Part shown: piece by piece, positions 32,222-40,887 of the stretch | How positions within the stretch are numbered: position 1 is the first letter of the stretch | How the letters are laid out: every line of letters begins with the position of its first letter | DNA from: JACNKJ01 sp964344565 | GTDB taxonomy: Bacteria > Krumholzibacteriota > Krumholzibacteriia > JACNKJ01 | NCBI GenBank assembly: GCA_964344565.1 | Contig: CAYFNT010000016.1 | Location: forward strand, 17,779 to 81,778 | DNA: 64,000 nt | Direction of reading: 5' to 3' | Program-made: the position numbers and the translations under genes | Notes under the pieces: model-generated | Told to the model about the DNA's origin: nothing | Database searches by the model: none | Seen by the model: the letters and a program-made list of their open reading frames with translations, nothing else

Positions 32222-33319
32222 ATGCCCAACCCCGAAAACAACGGCCGCGAGAAGGCTCTCGGCCTGGCCGTCTCGTCCATCGAAAAGCAGTTCGGCAAGG
32301 GTTCGATCATGCGTCTGGGCGACCAGGCCATCGAGACGAACATCCCGACCATCTCCACGGGCACCCTGGCCCTGGATCTGGCCCTGGGCGTGGGCGGCGT
32401 GCCCCGCGGGCGCGTGATCGAGATCTACGGCCCGGAGAGTTCCGGCAAGACCACCCTGGCCCTGAGCATCCTGGCCCAGGCCCAGAAGATCGGCGGGGCC
32501 GTGGCCTTCGTGGACGCCGAGCACGCCATGGATCCGGTCTACGCCCGCAAGCTGGGCGTGAACGTGGACGACCTCCTGGTCAGCCAGCCGGACACCGGCG
32601 AGCAGGCCCTCGAGATCACCGAGGTGCTCGTGCGCTCGGGCGCCCTCGATGTGATCGTGGTCGATTCGGTGGCCGCCCTGGTGCCCGCCGCCGAGATCGA
32701 GGGCGACATGGGCGACAGCCATATGGGCCTGCAGGCCCGGCTCATGAGCCAGGCCCTGCGCAAACTCACCGCGGCGGTGTCCAAGAGCCACACCTGCCTC
32801 ATCTTCATCAACCAGATCCGCATGAAGATCGGCGTCATGTTCGGCAACCCCGAGACCACCACCGGTGGCAACGCGCTCAAGTTCTACAGCTCGGTGCGCA
32901 TGGACATCCGGCGCATCCAGGCCCTCAAGAGCGGCGAGGAGGTCATCGGCAACCGCACCAAGGTGAAGGTCGTGAAGAACAAGGTGGCCCCGCCCTTCAA
33001 GATCGCCGAGTTCGACCTCTACTACGGCGAGGGCTTCAGCCTGGAAAGCGACCTCATCGACCTGGGCGTGAAGGTCGACATCGTGCAGAAGACCGGCACC
33101 TGGTTCAGCTATGGAGACGTCCGGCTGGGACAGGGCAAGGAGAACGCGCGGCAGTTCCTCAAGGAGAACGGCGAGGTCCGCGACAAGCTCAACGGCGAAC
33201 TGCGCCGCCATCACGGCCTGGACGCCGCCACCGAGGAAGCGCTTCCGGCCGAGGAAGAGCCCGCTCCCGAGAAGGCGGAGAAGAAGCCTGCCGACAAGAA
33301 GGCGGGCGCCGCGAAATGA
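32222..33319 (+). CDS. recA: Recombinase RecA
   Basis: RecA forms filaments on single-stranded DNA for homologous recombination and SOS induction. ATG 32222 with AAGGAGAG upstream gives 365 residues. Seen are KQFGKGSIMRLGD, Walker A GPESSGKTTLA, VDAEHAMDP, the Walker B stretch VIVVDSVAALVP, and loop regions GDSHMGLQARLMSQALRKL and FINQIRMKIGVMFGNPETT. The C-terminal tail is Lys/Ala/Glu-rich. It is the first gene of recA-recX-alaS; the recX start overlaps its stop (ATGA). Confidence 0.97.
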   Translation: MPNPENNGREKALGLAVSSIEKQFGKGSIMRLGDQAIETNIPTISTGTLALDLALGVGGVPRGRVIEIYGPESSGKTTLALSILAQAQKIGGAVAFVDAEHAMDPVYARKLGVNVDDLLVSQPDTGEQALEITEVLVRSGALDVIVVDSVAALVPAAEIEGDMGDSHMGLQARLMSQALRKLTAAVSKSHTCLIFINQIRMKIGVMFGNPETTTGGNALKFYSSVRMDIRRIQALKSGEEVIGNRTKVKVVKNKVAPPFKIAEFDLYYGEGFSLESDLIDLGVKVDIVQKTGTWFSYGDVRLGQGKENARQFLKENGEVRDKLNGELRRHHGLDAATEEALPAEEEPAPEKAEKKPADKKAGAAK

Positions 33320-33822
33320 GTTCGCCGCGCCGGGCCCGGGATCCCTACGCCCGAGTGCTCGACTGGCTGGCCCGCCGCGACCGCAGCGAACGCGAGGTGC
33401 GCGACAAGCTGCGGGAGTGGGGGACCGAATCCGAGGAGGCCGACGCCATCCTCGTCAATCTGATCGACAAGGGCCTGGTCGACGACCGGGCCTTTGCGCA
33501 GAAACTGGCGAGCTGGCACGAGCGCCACGATCCGGTGGGGCCGCCCCGGCTCGTGCGGAAGATGCGTCAGCGGGGGGTGCCCTCCGAGTTCATCGACGAG
33601 GCGGTGGAACCTCTCCGCGACCTGGATCTTCAGCGGGAGCTGGCCCGGAGGCTTGTCCTCAAGCGGCTTCCTTCCCTTCTTCCCCTGGCCCCGGAGGCCC
33701 GGCTGCGACGCCTCAGCGGCTATCTCGCCCGGCGGGGTTTCGCCCAGTCCCTGGTGCGGGAGCTTTGCCATCCCCTCCTTCGGGAGGATCTGAGTCTGGA
33801 GGATTACGAACATGACCCATGA
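33316..33822 (+). CDS. recX: Regulatory protein RecX
   Basis: RecX inhibits RecA filament growth. The 168-residue product has three helical repeats typical of the family: ALDWLARRDRSEREVRDKL-type (here VLDWLARRDRSEREVRDKLR), LIDKGLVDDRAFAQKLA, and GPPRLVRKMRQRGVPSEFI. Its ATG overlaps the recA stop, and its end overlaps alaS by 11 bases, so expression is tied to both neighbours. Confidence 0.92.
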   Translation: MSSPRRARDPYARVLDWLARRDRSEREVRDKLREWGTESEEADAILVNLIDKGLVDDRAFAQKLASWHERHDPVGPPRLVRKMRQRGVPSEFIDEAVEPLRDLDLQRELARRLVLKRLPSLLPLAPEARLRRLSGYLARRGFAQSLVRELCHPLLREDLSLEDYEHDP

Positions 33823-36445
33823 CGAACTGCGCCGCGTCTTCCTGAAGTTCTTCGAGGACAAGGGCCACAAGCACGTGGCCAGCGCCAGCCTGATCCCGCG
33901 GGACGATCCCACCCTGCTCTTCACCACGGCGGGCATGGTGCAGTTCAAGTCGCTCTACTCCACCACGGGCGAGCTGCCCTATCGGCGGGCCATGAGCATC
34001 CAGAAGTGCATGCGGGCCGGCGGCAAGGACTCCGACCTGGAGAACGTGGGCCGCAGTCCGCGTCACCTCACCTTCTTCGAGATGCTCGGACACTTCAGTT
34101 TCGGCGACTACTTCAAGAACGAGTCGGTGGCCTACGCCTGGGAGTTCTTCAAGGACGTGCTGAAGGTCGATGTGGATCGCCTGTGGGTCTCGGTCTACGA
34201 GGACGACGACGAGGCCGAGGAGGCCTGGAAGGCCGTGGGGTTTCCCGCCGAGCGCATCGTTCGCCTGGGCGCCGAGGACAACTTCTGGGGCCCCGCCGGC
34301 GACACCGGCGCCTGCGGCCCCAGCAGCGAGATCTACTGGGACCTCGGCCCCGAGCACGCCGGCGGCGAGGTCGGAGGCGGCGTGGGCTTCGACGATCGCT
34401 ACGTGGAAGTCTGGAACTCGGTCTTTCCCCAGTACGACCAGCAGCCGGACGGCAGCCGTCCCCAGCTCGCCAATAGGGGCATCGACATGGGCTCGGGCTT
34501 CGAGCGCATGCTCATGATGCTGCAGGGCAAGACCAACGTCTTCGAGACCGACGTCTTCCGCAGCATCATGGACGGCATCAAGGACATGACCGGCTTCGAC
34601 GGCGCCGAGGAGGGCGAGGCCCTCATCGCCCTGCGCCGGGTGGCCGACCACGCCCGCACCCTCACCTTCACCCTCAGCGAGGGCCTGGTGCCCAGCAACG
34701 TGGGGCGCGGCTACGTGCTGCGGCGCATCCTGCGCCGGGCCATGATGGGACTGCGAACCCTGGGCGTGCACGAGCCCATGCTCTACCGGGTCACGGGACT
34801 GGTGGCCGAAGTCATGGGCGCGGCCTATCCGGAGCTTCGCGAGAAGGTCGAACGGGTGGCCCTCACCGTGAAGGCCGAGGAGGAACGCTTCCTGAAGACC
34901 CTCGAGCAGGGCGTGGCCCGCTACCGCGAACTGGTGGACGAGACCCGCAAGGCCGGCGGCGACAGGCTCTCCGGCGAGGGCGTCTTCCGTCTCTACAGTA
35001 CCTTCGGCATTCCCTGGGAGATGACCCGAGAGATGGCCGAGGAAGAGGGCCTGGGCGTGGACGAGGTCGGCTACGAGGAGGCCCTCGAGGCCGACCGCCG
35101 CCTGAGCCAGGAGGCCAGCCGTTTCGACGACGAAGGCGCCTCCTACGGACCCTTCCTCGAGTTGATGCCTAGCGGAACGGATGCCGTTTTCACCGGCTAC
35201 GATACCGAGAACCTGAGTTCCGCCGTGGTGGCGGGTGAGTACAGGTTCATCGATGAGGAGTGGATGGAGGTCGCGCTCAATCAGTCTCCGTTCTATGCGG
35301 AGGCCGGCGGTCAGAGCGCGGATCAGGGGATTCTGGCATCCGGCATCTACGAGCTGCCTGTCGAGAACGTGATACGCCGCGACGAGCGAATCATCCACAG
35401 GGTCCATGTCGAGCCCGAGTACGATCGTGAAGACCTGGTCGAGACGCTGAAGAACGAAGAGGTGCACGCCAAGGTCGACGTGGAAAGGCGCAGGGCCATC
35501 GCCCGGGCGCACACGGCCACCCATCTCATGCACGCGGCCCTGCACTCGGTGATCGGCGAGGGCGCGACCCAGGCCGGCAGCTGGGTGGGGCCGGATCGCC
35601 TGCGCTTCGACTTCAATCATCATCAGGCGGTCACGGCCGAGGAACTTCAGGCCGTGGAGGAACAGGTCACCCGCTGGATCCTCGACAACCTCGAGGTGGG
35701 ACACGAGGAGATGTCCTACGAGGCAGCCCTAGAGGCCGGCGCCATGGCCCTCTTCGGCGAGAAGTACGGCGACGAGGTGCGCGTGGTGCGCGTGGGGGGC
35801 ATCTCCACGGAACTCTGCGGCGGCACCCACCTGGACCGCAGCGGATCCATCGGCGTGTTCACCATCATCGCCGAGACCAGCGTGGCCAGCGGCATCCGGC
35901 GCATCGAGGCCCTCACGGGCCTGGAGGCCGCGCGCCTGCAGGGCTCGCGGGCCCGCACCCTCTCGGCACTGAGCCAGCGTTTCAAGGCCAAGGAGGACGA
36001 GGTTCTGGGCAAGGTCGAGGAGTTGGCCGCCGCGCGACAGAAGCTGCGCAAGGAAATCGAGGATCTGCGCGCCAAGCAGGCCGCCGCGAGCAGCGGCGAT
36101 CTGCTCAGCTCGGCCGGGAGCTTCGGAGGGGTGGAACTCTTCCGCGGCGAGATTAGCGCGGAGGATCCCAAGAGCATCCGCGCCATGGCCGATTCCATCC
36201 GCGGCAAGCTGAAGGACGGGCCGGCGCTGCTCAAGGCCGAGGCCGGAGGGAAGCTGTCCTTCCTGATCCTCGTGCCCGACGCCCTTGCGGGAAGCATCAA
36301 GGCCGGCGAACTCGTGGCCCATGCCGCCCAGGCCATCGGCGGACGCGGAGGCGGAAGCCCGACCCTGGCCCAGGCCGGACTGCCCGACGCGGAGAGCTTC
36401 GAGAAGGTGCTCGAGGCCGTGGGCCAGGCCCTGGCGGCGAAATGA
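33812..36445 (+). CDS. alaS: Alanine--tRNA ligase
   Basis: The 877-residue length is normal for bacterial AlaRS. The N-terminal class II aminoacylation core is seen in ELRRVFLKFFEDKGHKHVAS, LLFTTAGMVQFK and HLTFFEMLGHFSFGDYFK. The editing domain carries the zinc site HTATHLMHAAL and CGGTH, and a C-terminal C-Ala domain with a Gly-rich stretch (GGRGGGSPTLAQAG) follows. The recA-recX-alaS order is widespread. Codon choice between about 35161 and 35480 is visibly less GC-biased than on either side (see findings). The stop overlaps the rmlD start. Confidence 0.96.
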   Translation: MTHDELRRVFLKFFEDKGHKHVASASLIPRDDPTLLFTTAGMVQFKSLYSTTGELPYRRAMSIQKCMRAGGKDSDLENVGRSPRHLTFFEMLGHFSFGDYFKNESVAYAWEFFKDVLKVDVDRLWVSVYEDDDEAEEAWKAVGFPAERIVRLGAEDNFWGPAGDTGACGPSSEIYWDLGPEHAGGEVGGGVGFDDRYVEVWNSVFPQYDQQPDGSRPQLANRGIDMGSGFERMLMMLQGKTNVFETDVFRSIMDGIKDMTGFDGAEEGEALIALRRVADHARTLTFTLSEGLVPSNVGRGYVLRRILRRAMMGLRTLGVHEPMLYRVTGLVAEVMGAAYPELREKVERVALTVKAEEERFLKTLEQGVARYRELVDETRKAGGDRLSGEGVFRLYSTFGIPWEMTREMAEEEGLGVDEVGYEEALEADRRLSQEASRFDDEGASYGPFLELMPSGTDAVFTGYDTENLSSAVVAGEYRFIDEEWMEVALNQSPFYAEAGGQSADQGILASGIYELPVENVIRRDERIIHRVHVEPEYDREDLVETLKNEEVHAKVDVERRRAIARAHTATHLMHAALHSVIGEGATQAGSWVGPDRLRFDFNHHQAVTAEELQAVEEQVTRWILDNLEVGHEEMSYEAALEAGAMALFGEKYGDEVRVVRVGGISTELCGGTHLDRSGSIGVFTIIAETSVASGIRRIEALTGLEAARLQGSRARTLSALSQRFKAKEDEVLGKVEELAAARQKLRKEIEDLRAKQAAASSGDLLSSAGSFGGVELFRGEISAEDPKSIRAMADSIRGKLKDGPALLKAEAGGKLSFLILVPDALAGSIKAGELVAHAAQAIGGRGGGSPTLAQAGLPDAESFEKVLEAVGQALAAK

Positions 36446-37293
36446 GAATCCTCGTCACGGGATCCGGAGGCATGCTCGGACGTCGCCTGGTGGAGACGGG
36501 CTGGCGCCGCGGCCATCACGTGATTCCCGTGGATCTGCCGTCCTTCGACTTGGCGAAGCCCGAAGAGGCCGCGGCCATCCTGCGGGCCGAAGCGCCGGAG
36601 GCGGTGATCCACGGGGCGGCCTACACCGACGTGGACGGCTGCGAGACCCGCATCGAAGAGGCCATGGCCATCAACGGCGAGGCCGTCGGTCCCCTGGCTG
36701 CTGCCGCCGCCGAGATGGGGGCGCACTTCCTGGTCATCGGCACCGACTACGTCTTCGACGGTGGGAAGGGCGAACCTTACCTGGAACTCGATCCGCCCAA
36801 CCCGCAGACCGTCTACGGGCGCTCCAAGCTGCGGGGGGAGACCCTGGCACTGGAGGCCGGCGGCGCGGTGGCGAGGCTGTCCTGGCTCTTCGGACCGGAG
36901 GGCGGGAATTTCGTGAAGACCATCACCGGGCTTTTGGAGGACGGCAAGGAGCTCAAGGTGGTGGACGATCAGTTCGGGCGCCCCACCTACTCCCGCGACG
37001 CGGCCGAGGCCATCATGGATCTGGTCGAAACGGAGTCGGCGGGGATCTGGCACGTCTGCAACGAGGGCGAGTGCAACTGGTTCGACTTCGCCGTCGCCAT
37101 CGCCGAGAATCTGGGACTGCCCGCCCGGGATCGGGTTCGCCCCTGCACGACGGAGGAGTACCCGCGCCCCGCGCCCCGTCCCGCCGACAGTCGTCTGGAC
37201 ACGAGCCGCCTGACGGAGCTCATTCGTCCCATGCCCCACTGGCGGGACGCCCTGAATCGATACATGGAGGAAGAGGGATGGCTGGTGAAGTAA
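36442..37293 (+). CDS. rfbD: dTDP-4-dehydrorhamnose reductase (RmlD family)
   Basis: RmlD makes dTDP-L-rhamnose for surface polysaccharide using NAD(P)H. The 283-residue protein starts with the Rossmann motif MRILVTGSGGMLGRRL, has HGAAYTDVDGCE, IGTDYVFDGG, the catalytic YGRSKLRGE (YxxxK) and a substrate region near DQFGRPTYSRD. No other rml genes are nearby, so a relative acting on another sugar nucleotide is possible. The start overlaps the alaS stop (ATGA). Confidence 0.88.
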   Translation: MRILVTGSGGMLGRRLVETGWRRGHHVIPVDLPSFDLAKPEEAAAILRAEAPEAVIHGAAYTDVDGCETRIEEAMAINGEAVGPLAAAAAEMGAHFLVIGTDYVFDGGKGEPYLELDPPNPQTVYGRSKLRGETLALEAGGAVARLSWLFGPEGGNFVKTITGLLEDGKELKVVDDQFGRPTYSRDAAEAIMDLVETESAGIWHVCNEGECNWFDFAVAIAENLGLPARDRVRPCTTEEYPRPAPRPADSRLDTSRLTELIRPMPHWRDALNRYMEEEGWLVK

Positions 37294-37859
37294 GCGATCT
37301 GATCCGCGCCCATCTGGACGGTCACCGCGAACTCTTCGCCCGCCTGGACGATCTCGCCGGCGAGTTGGAAGCCGCCGCAGGTCGCGTGGCGGAGTGCCTG
37401 TCCGGCGGAAGGCGCGTCTACCTGGCCGGCAACGGGGGCAGCGCCGCCGACGCGCAGCACATCGCGGCCGAGATGGAGGGCCGCTACCTGGTCGACCGTC
37501 CCGCCCGCGCCGTGCACACTCTCGGCGCCAACAGCTCGACCCTCACCTCCATCGGCAACGACGACGGTTTCGACCGCGTCTTCGCCCGGCAGGTGGAGGG
37601 CTTCGTGGAGCCCGGCGACCTGCTCATCCTCATCAGCACCAGCGGCAAGAGCGCGAACCTCACGGGCGCGGCCGAGGCGGCCCGCGATAAGGGCGTCTTC
37701 GTCATCGGGCTCCTGGGCAAGGGAGGCGGACCGCTGCTGCCCCTCTGCGATCAGGTTCTGCTGGTTCCCTCCGATCACACGCCCTGGATCCAGGAGGCTC
37801 ACATCGCCCTCGGGCACCTGCTCTGCGAACTCACCGACCACCTCATGGTCGAGTCCTAG
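37278..37859 (+). CDS. gmhA: Phosphoheptose isomerase (sedoheptulose-7-phosphate isomerase)
   Basis: GmhA turns sedoheptulose 7-phosphate into D-glycero-D-manno-heptose 7-phosphate for LPS core heptose, which suggests a diderm envelope. ATG 37278 lies within the end of rmlD (16-base overlap) and gives 193 residues. The SIS domain shows YLAGNGGSAADAQHIAAEM, DGFDRVFARQVEGF, LISTSGKSANL and, late, a catalytic-type QEAHIALGHLLCE. Coupling with rmlD places it in an envelope-sugar group. Confidence 0.92.
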   Translation: MAGEVSDLIRAHLDGHRELFARLDDLAGELEAAAGRVAECLSGGRRVYLAGNGGSAADAQHIAAEMEGRYLVDRPARAVHTLGANSSTLTSIGNDDGFDRVFARQVEGFVEPGDLLILISTSGKSANLTGAAEAARDKGVFVIGLLGKGGGPLLPLCDQVLLVPSDHTPWIQEAHIALGHLLCELTDHLMVES

Positions 37860-37875
37860 ACGGCCAACGAATCGC

Positions 37876-37904
37876 TTGTCGCATTTTCGGGCCTTTGCTA
37901 GCTT
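37876..37904 (+). promoter_or_regulatory. Promoter of the udk operon
   Basis: TTGTCG (37876-37881), 17 bases, then TAGCTT (37899-37904) with TGC extension, 38 bases before the udk ATG. Confidence 0.6.
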
Positions 37905-37941
37905 GGGCCTTTCGAGCAGGCGGCTGCTCAGGGGAGAGTTC

Positions 37942-38589
37942 ATGAAGGGACCCGTCGTCATCGGCCTCGCCGGAGGATCCGGCTCCGGCAAGACCAGCGT
38001 CGCTCTGAAGGTCCAGAGCCATTTCCCCTATGAGCGCGTGGTGATCATCAGCCACGACTCCTACTATCGCGACAACTCGGAGCTGCCCATGGAAGAGCGG
38101 GCGAAGATCAACTACGACCATCCTGCCGCCTTCGAGACCGAACTGCTGCTGGAGCATCTGGACATCCTCCGCGAGCGCGGTACGGTCATGCAGCCCCGCT
38201 ACGACTACGAGACCCACTCGCGCCTTCCCGAGGGCGATAAGGTGGGGCCGGCGGAGATCGTGCTGCTGGAGGGCATCCTGGTCTTGGAAGACTCGCGGCT
38301 TCGGGAGCGCATGGACATCCGCATCTTCATCGACGCGGACGCCGATGAGCGCTTCATCCGCCGCCTGCAGCGCGACGTGAAGAGCCGCGACCGGGACATC
38401 GATTCGATCATCGGGCAGTACACGGCGACCGTGCGCCCCATGCACCTGCAGTTCGTGGAGTCGAGCAAGCGCTACGCGGATCTCATCATCCCCGAGGGCG
38501 CTCACAACGAAGTGGCCATCGACCTCATCGTCACCAAGGTCCAGGACATTCTCAACCGCAAGGACGAGGACAAGGAGTCGGACGCATGA
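37942..38589 (+). CDS. udk: Uridine kinase
   Basis: The enzyme phosphorylates uridine and cytidine in pyrimidine salvage. ATG 37942 with GGGGAGAG upstream gives 215 residues. The P-loop is GLAGGSGSGKTS near residue 8, then SHDSYYRD, NYDHPAAFET and QPRYDYETHSR, all typical of Udk, and EGILVLED. The next gene starts within its stop (ATGA). Confidence 0.94.
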   Translation: MKGPVVIGLAGGSGSGKTSVALKVQSHFPYERVVIISHDSYYRDNSELPMEERAKINYDHPAAFETELLLEHLDILRERGTVMQPRYDYETHSRLPEGDKVGPAEIVLLEGILVLEDSRLRERMDIRIFIDADADERFIRRLQRDVKSRDRDIDSIIGQYTATVRPMHLQFVESSKRYADLIIPEGAHNEVAIDLIVTKVQDILNRKDEDKESDA

Positions 38590-39500
38590 CGACCTTTTTC
38601 GCACTTCTCGAAGGTCTGCGCCCCAAGCAGTGGACCAAGAACCTGTTGCTGTTCTTCGGCGTGGTCTTCGCCCAGCGGGCCGGAGACAGCACCCTGCTGC
38701 TGAAGAGCCTCGAAGGCTTCCTGATCTTCTGCCTGCTCTCCGGATCCATCTATCTCTTCAACGACCGGCTCGACGTGGAGCGGGACCGTCTGCATCCGGT
38801 GAAGAAGAACCGCCCCCTGGCCTCCGGACGCCTGCCCGAGGGCCTTTTCCGCGTGGGCTTCGCCTTGATCTCGTTGGGAGCGCTCTTCTGGAGCTGGCAG
38901 CTCGGCCGCAACTTCTTCTACGTGGCGCTGATCTTCTACTTCCTGAACATCCTCTACTCCCTCTGGCTCAAGCACCAGGTCATCCTGGACGTCTTCGGCA
39001 TCGCCCTGAACTTCGTGCTGCGAGCGGTGGCGGGCGTGGCCCTTCTGGCCGAGCACCTGGTGGCGGGCATCGAGGCCGGCGGCGCTCCGGAGGGCAGCGC
39101 CTTCCTGAGCCCCTGGCTCCTGCTCACCACCTTCTTCGGCGCGCTCTTCCTGGCCTTCGCCAAGAGGAGGGGAGAGATCCGCCTGGAGAACGCCGACAAG
39201 CACCGCAAGGTGATGGCCTTCTACACCAAGCGACTGCTGGATCAGCTCCTCTCGCTCACCGCCGGCGTGGTGCTCCTGGCCTACGCCCTCTACACCCTCT
39301 GGCCGGCCACGGTGGCCCGACTCGGCCAGGACATCATCATCTCCAACATCTTCGTCACCTACGGGATAATGCGATACTTCTACCTGGTCTATCGGGAGAA
39401 GCTGGGTGCCGATCCCTCCGAGCTTCTGCTCAAGGATCGCCCGCTGGAAGTGGGCGTGCTGCTCTGGGTGGTCACGGTGATCGTCTGCGTGGGGAATTGA
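38586..39500 (+). CDS. UbiA-family prenyltransferase, decaprenyl-phosphate phosphoribosyltransferase-like
   Basis: This 304-residue integral membrane protein of about nine hydrophobic segments has RPKQWTKNLLLFFGVVFAQ at the N-terminus and NDRLDVERDRLHPVKKNRPLASG, the DPPR-synthase form of the UbiA NDxxDxxxD motif. A second motif, FAKRRGEIRLENAD, and the C-terminal LLKDRPLEVG also match that subfamily, which transfers phosphoribose from PRPP to polyprenyl phosphate. prs, which makes PRPP, is encoded 1.4 kb downstream and ispE, for prenyl precursors, is next, which fits. The partner epimerase genes are not in the window. Confidence 0.85.
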   Translation: MTTFFALLEGLRPKQWTKNLLLFFGVVFAQRAGDSTLLLKSLEGFLIFCLLSGSIYLFNDRLDVERDRLHPVKKNRPLASGRLPEGLFRVGFALISLGALFWSWQLGRNFFYVALIFYFLNILYSLWLKHQVILDVFGIALNFVLRAVAGVALLAEHLVAGIEAGGAPEGSAFLSPWLLLTTFFGALFLAFAKRRGEIRLENADKHRKVMAFYTKRLLDQLLSLTAGVVLLAYALYTLWPATVARLGQDIIISNIFVTYGIMRYFYLVYREKLGADPSELLLKDRPLEVGVLLWVVTVIVCVGN

Positions 39501-39501
39501 G

Positions 39502-40395
39502 ATGTCCACAGCCCGCATCCTGCGCGCCTTCGCTCCCGCGAAGATCAATCTGGGTCTGGAGGTCATCCGCCGTCGGCGCGACGGTTATCACGACATCGAG
39601 ACCATCTTCCAGACCCTCGACTTCTGCGACGAGCTGCACTTCAACGAGAGTTCGTCACCGGGGGAGTTCCGTCTGGACATCGAGGGACTGCCCGCGCCCA
39701 GGGGCGCCGACAATCTGGTCTCCCGGGCCTGGGAGATGATGCGGCCCCGAGCGGGGGGAGAGGCCCGAGGGCTACGTCTGAAGCTGGTCAAGCGCATCCC
39801 CCTCGGAGCCGGACTCGGCGGAGGCAGCAGCGACGCGGCGGCCATGCTCCTGGGTCTCGATCGCTTCTGGAGACTGAATCTGGCTCAGGAGGAATTGTCG
39901 GCCATGGCGGCCGAATTGGGCAGCGACGTGCCCTTCCTCCTGCGCGGCGGCACCGCCATCGGACGGGGTCGCGGAGAGCGGCTCGAGGCGCTTCCGCCCC
40001 TGGGCAAAGGCGCGTTCTTGCTGGTCAATCCGGGCATAGCCATAGCCAGCGGATGGGCTTACGAGCAAATTAAATTGGGCTTGACACGAAATCCCTATCG
40101 GATTAGTGTTGAACAAGTTAAGGCATTTCTTGCGCGCTTCCCCGCCGCGGGCATGGTTCTCAAGAACCGCCTGGAGGACGTGGTTTATCCCGCTCATCCC
40201 GTTTTGGGCGAGATCGAAGAGGCGTTGAGCGAGGCGGGAGCCGTCCAGGTGTCCATGAGCGGGAGCGGTTCGACGCTCTTCGGGACCTTCCCGGACGCGT
40301 CTCGTGCGGAAATAGCCCGGGAGGGCTTGGGGGACAAGTGGATGTCCTGGGTGGCCCGCCCCCTCCCCGACGGCGTCCGATTGGAAGAAGCCTGA
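39502..40395 (+). CDS. ispE: 4-diphosphocytidyl-2-C-methyl-D-erythritol kinase
   Basis: IspE is the ATP-dependent kinase of the MEP isoprenoid pathway. The 297-residue product has FAPAKINLGLEVIRRRRDGY at the start, the GHMP ATP loop PLGAGLGGGSSDAAAML, and MSGSGSTLFGTF near the end. It begins one base after the preceding stop codon region. A short AT-rich stretch inside it (about 40060-40130) differs from the rest of the gene and contains a promoter-like pair. Confidence 0.95.
   Translation: MSTARILRAFAPAKINLGLEVIRRRRDGYHDIETIFQTLDFCDELHFNESSSPGEFRLDIEGLPAPRGADNLVSRAWEMMRPRAGGEARGLRLKLVKRIPLGAGLGGGSSDAAAMLLGLDRFWRLNLAQEELSAMAAELGSDVPFLLRGGTAIGRGRGERLEALPPLGKGAFLLVNPGIAIASGWAYEQIKLGLTRNPYRISVEQVKAFLARFPAAGMVLKNRLEDVVYPAHPVLGEIEEALSEAGAVQVSMSGSGSTLFGTFPDASRAEIAREGLGDKWMSWVARPLPDGVRLEEA
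40081..40109 (+). promoter_or_regulatory. Candidate internal promoter for spoVG and tRNA-Gln
   Basis: A perfect TTGACA (40081-40086) is followed after 17 bases by TAGTGT (40104-40109), within an AT-rich patch of ispE, about 320 bases before spoVG. The -10 is poor, so this is tentative. Confidence 0.35.
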
Positions 40396-40431
40396 CGCGC
40401 CGAGAGGCGCGACGACACCCTGGGAGCGGCC

Positions 40432-40734
40432 ATGGAAATCACCGAAGTCCGCATTTCGTTGAGAGAAGATGACAAGCTGAAGGCATTCGCCTCCATCACT
40501 TTCGATGATTGCTTCGTCGTTCGCGGACTCAAGATCATCGAGGGCGCCCAGGGAACCTTCGTGGCCATGCCCAGCAGGCGACGGAACGACGGCACCTATC
40601 AGGATGTCGCCCATCCCGTGAATAACGAGATGCGACAGAAAATCGAGGCACGCATTCTGAGCGAGTACGCCAGGGAGCGGGCCCGGGCGGAGGCGGGAGA
40701 GATTCAAGCCCTGTCTGGCACCGACGATATCTAG
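40432..40734 (+). CDS. spoVG: SpoVG family regulator
   Basis: The 100-residue product begins MEITEVRISLREDDKLKAFA and has DDCFVVRGLKIIEGAQGTFVAMPSRR-type sequence (here split by no gap) and HPVNNEMRQKIE, the SpoVG signature. Outside sporulating Firmicutes SpoVG homologues bind DNA and RNA and act as regulators. The ispE-spoVG-prs-rplY-pth neighbourhood resembles that of Bacillus. tRNA-Gln begins 11 bases after the stop. Confidence 0.93.
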   Translation: MEITEVRISLREDDKLKAFASITFDDCFVVRGLKIIEGAQGTFVAMPSRRRNDGTYQDVAHPVNNEMRQKIEARILSEYARERARAEAGEIQALSGTDDI

Positions 40735-40745
40735 TCAAACGATAT

Positions 40746-40817
40746 TGGGGCGTAGACAAGTGGCAAGTCACCAGTTTTTGGTACTGGCATTCGCAGGTTC
40801 GAATCCTGCCGCCCCAT
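40746..40817 (+). tRNA. tRNA-Gln (anticodon TTG)
   Basis: Acceptor arms TGGGGCG and CGCCCCA pair, including the weak first pair typical of tRNA-Gln. The anticodon arm is CCAGT-TTTTGGT-ACTGG (TTG), and the T arm is GCAGG-TTCGAAT-CCTGC. CCA is not encoded. Confidence 0.96.
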
Positions 40818-40839
40818 CCTTTTCATACTGAGTTCATCG

Positions 40840-40861
40840 CACCGGCGTGGCCGGTGTTTTT
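40840..40861 (+). terminator. Intrinsic terminator after tRNA-Gln
   Basis: CACCGGC-GTG-GCCGGTG forms a 7-bp perfect stem followed by TTTTT. It ends 26 bases before prs, so prs may be expressed by readthrough or from an unseen promoter. Confidence 0.8.
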
Positions 40862-40887
40862 CTTAGCCGCACGGGGCAAGGAGGGGC

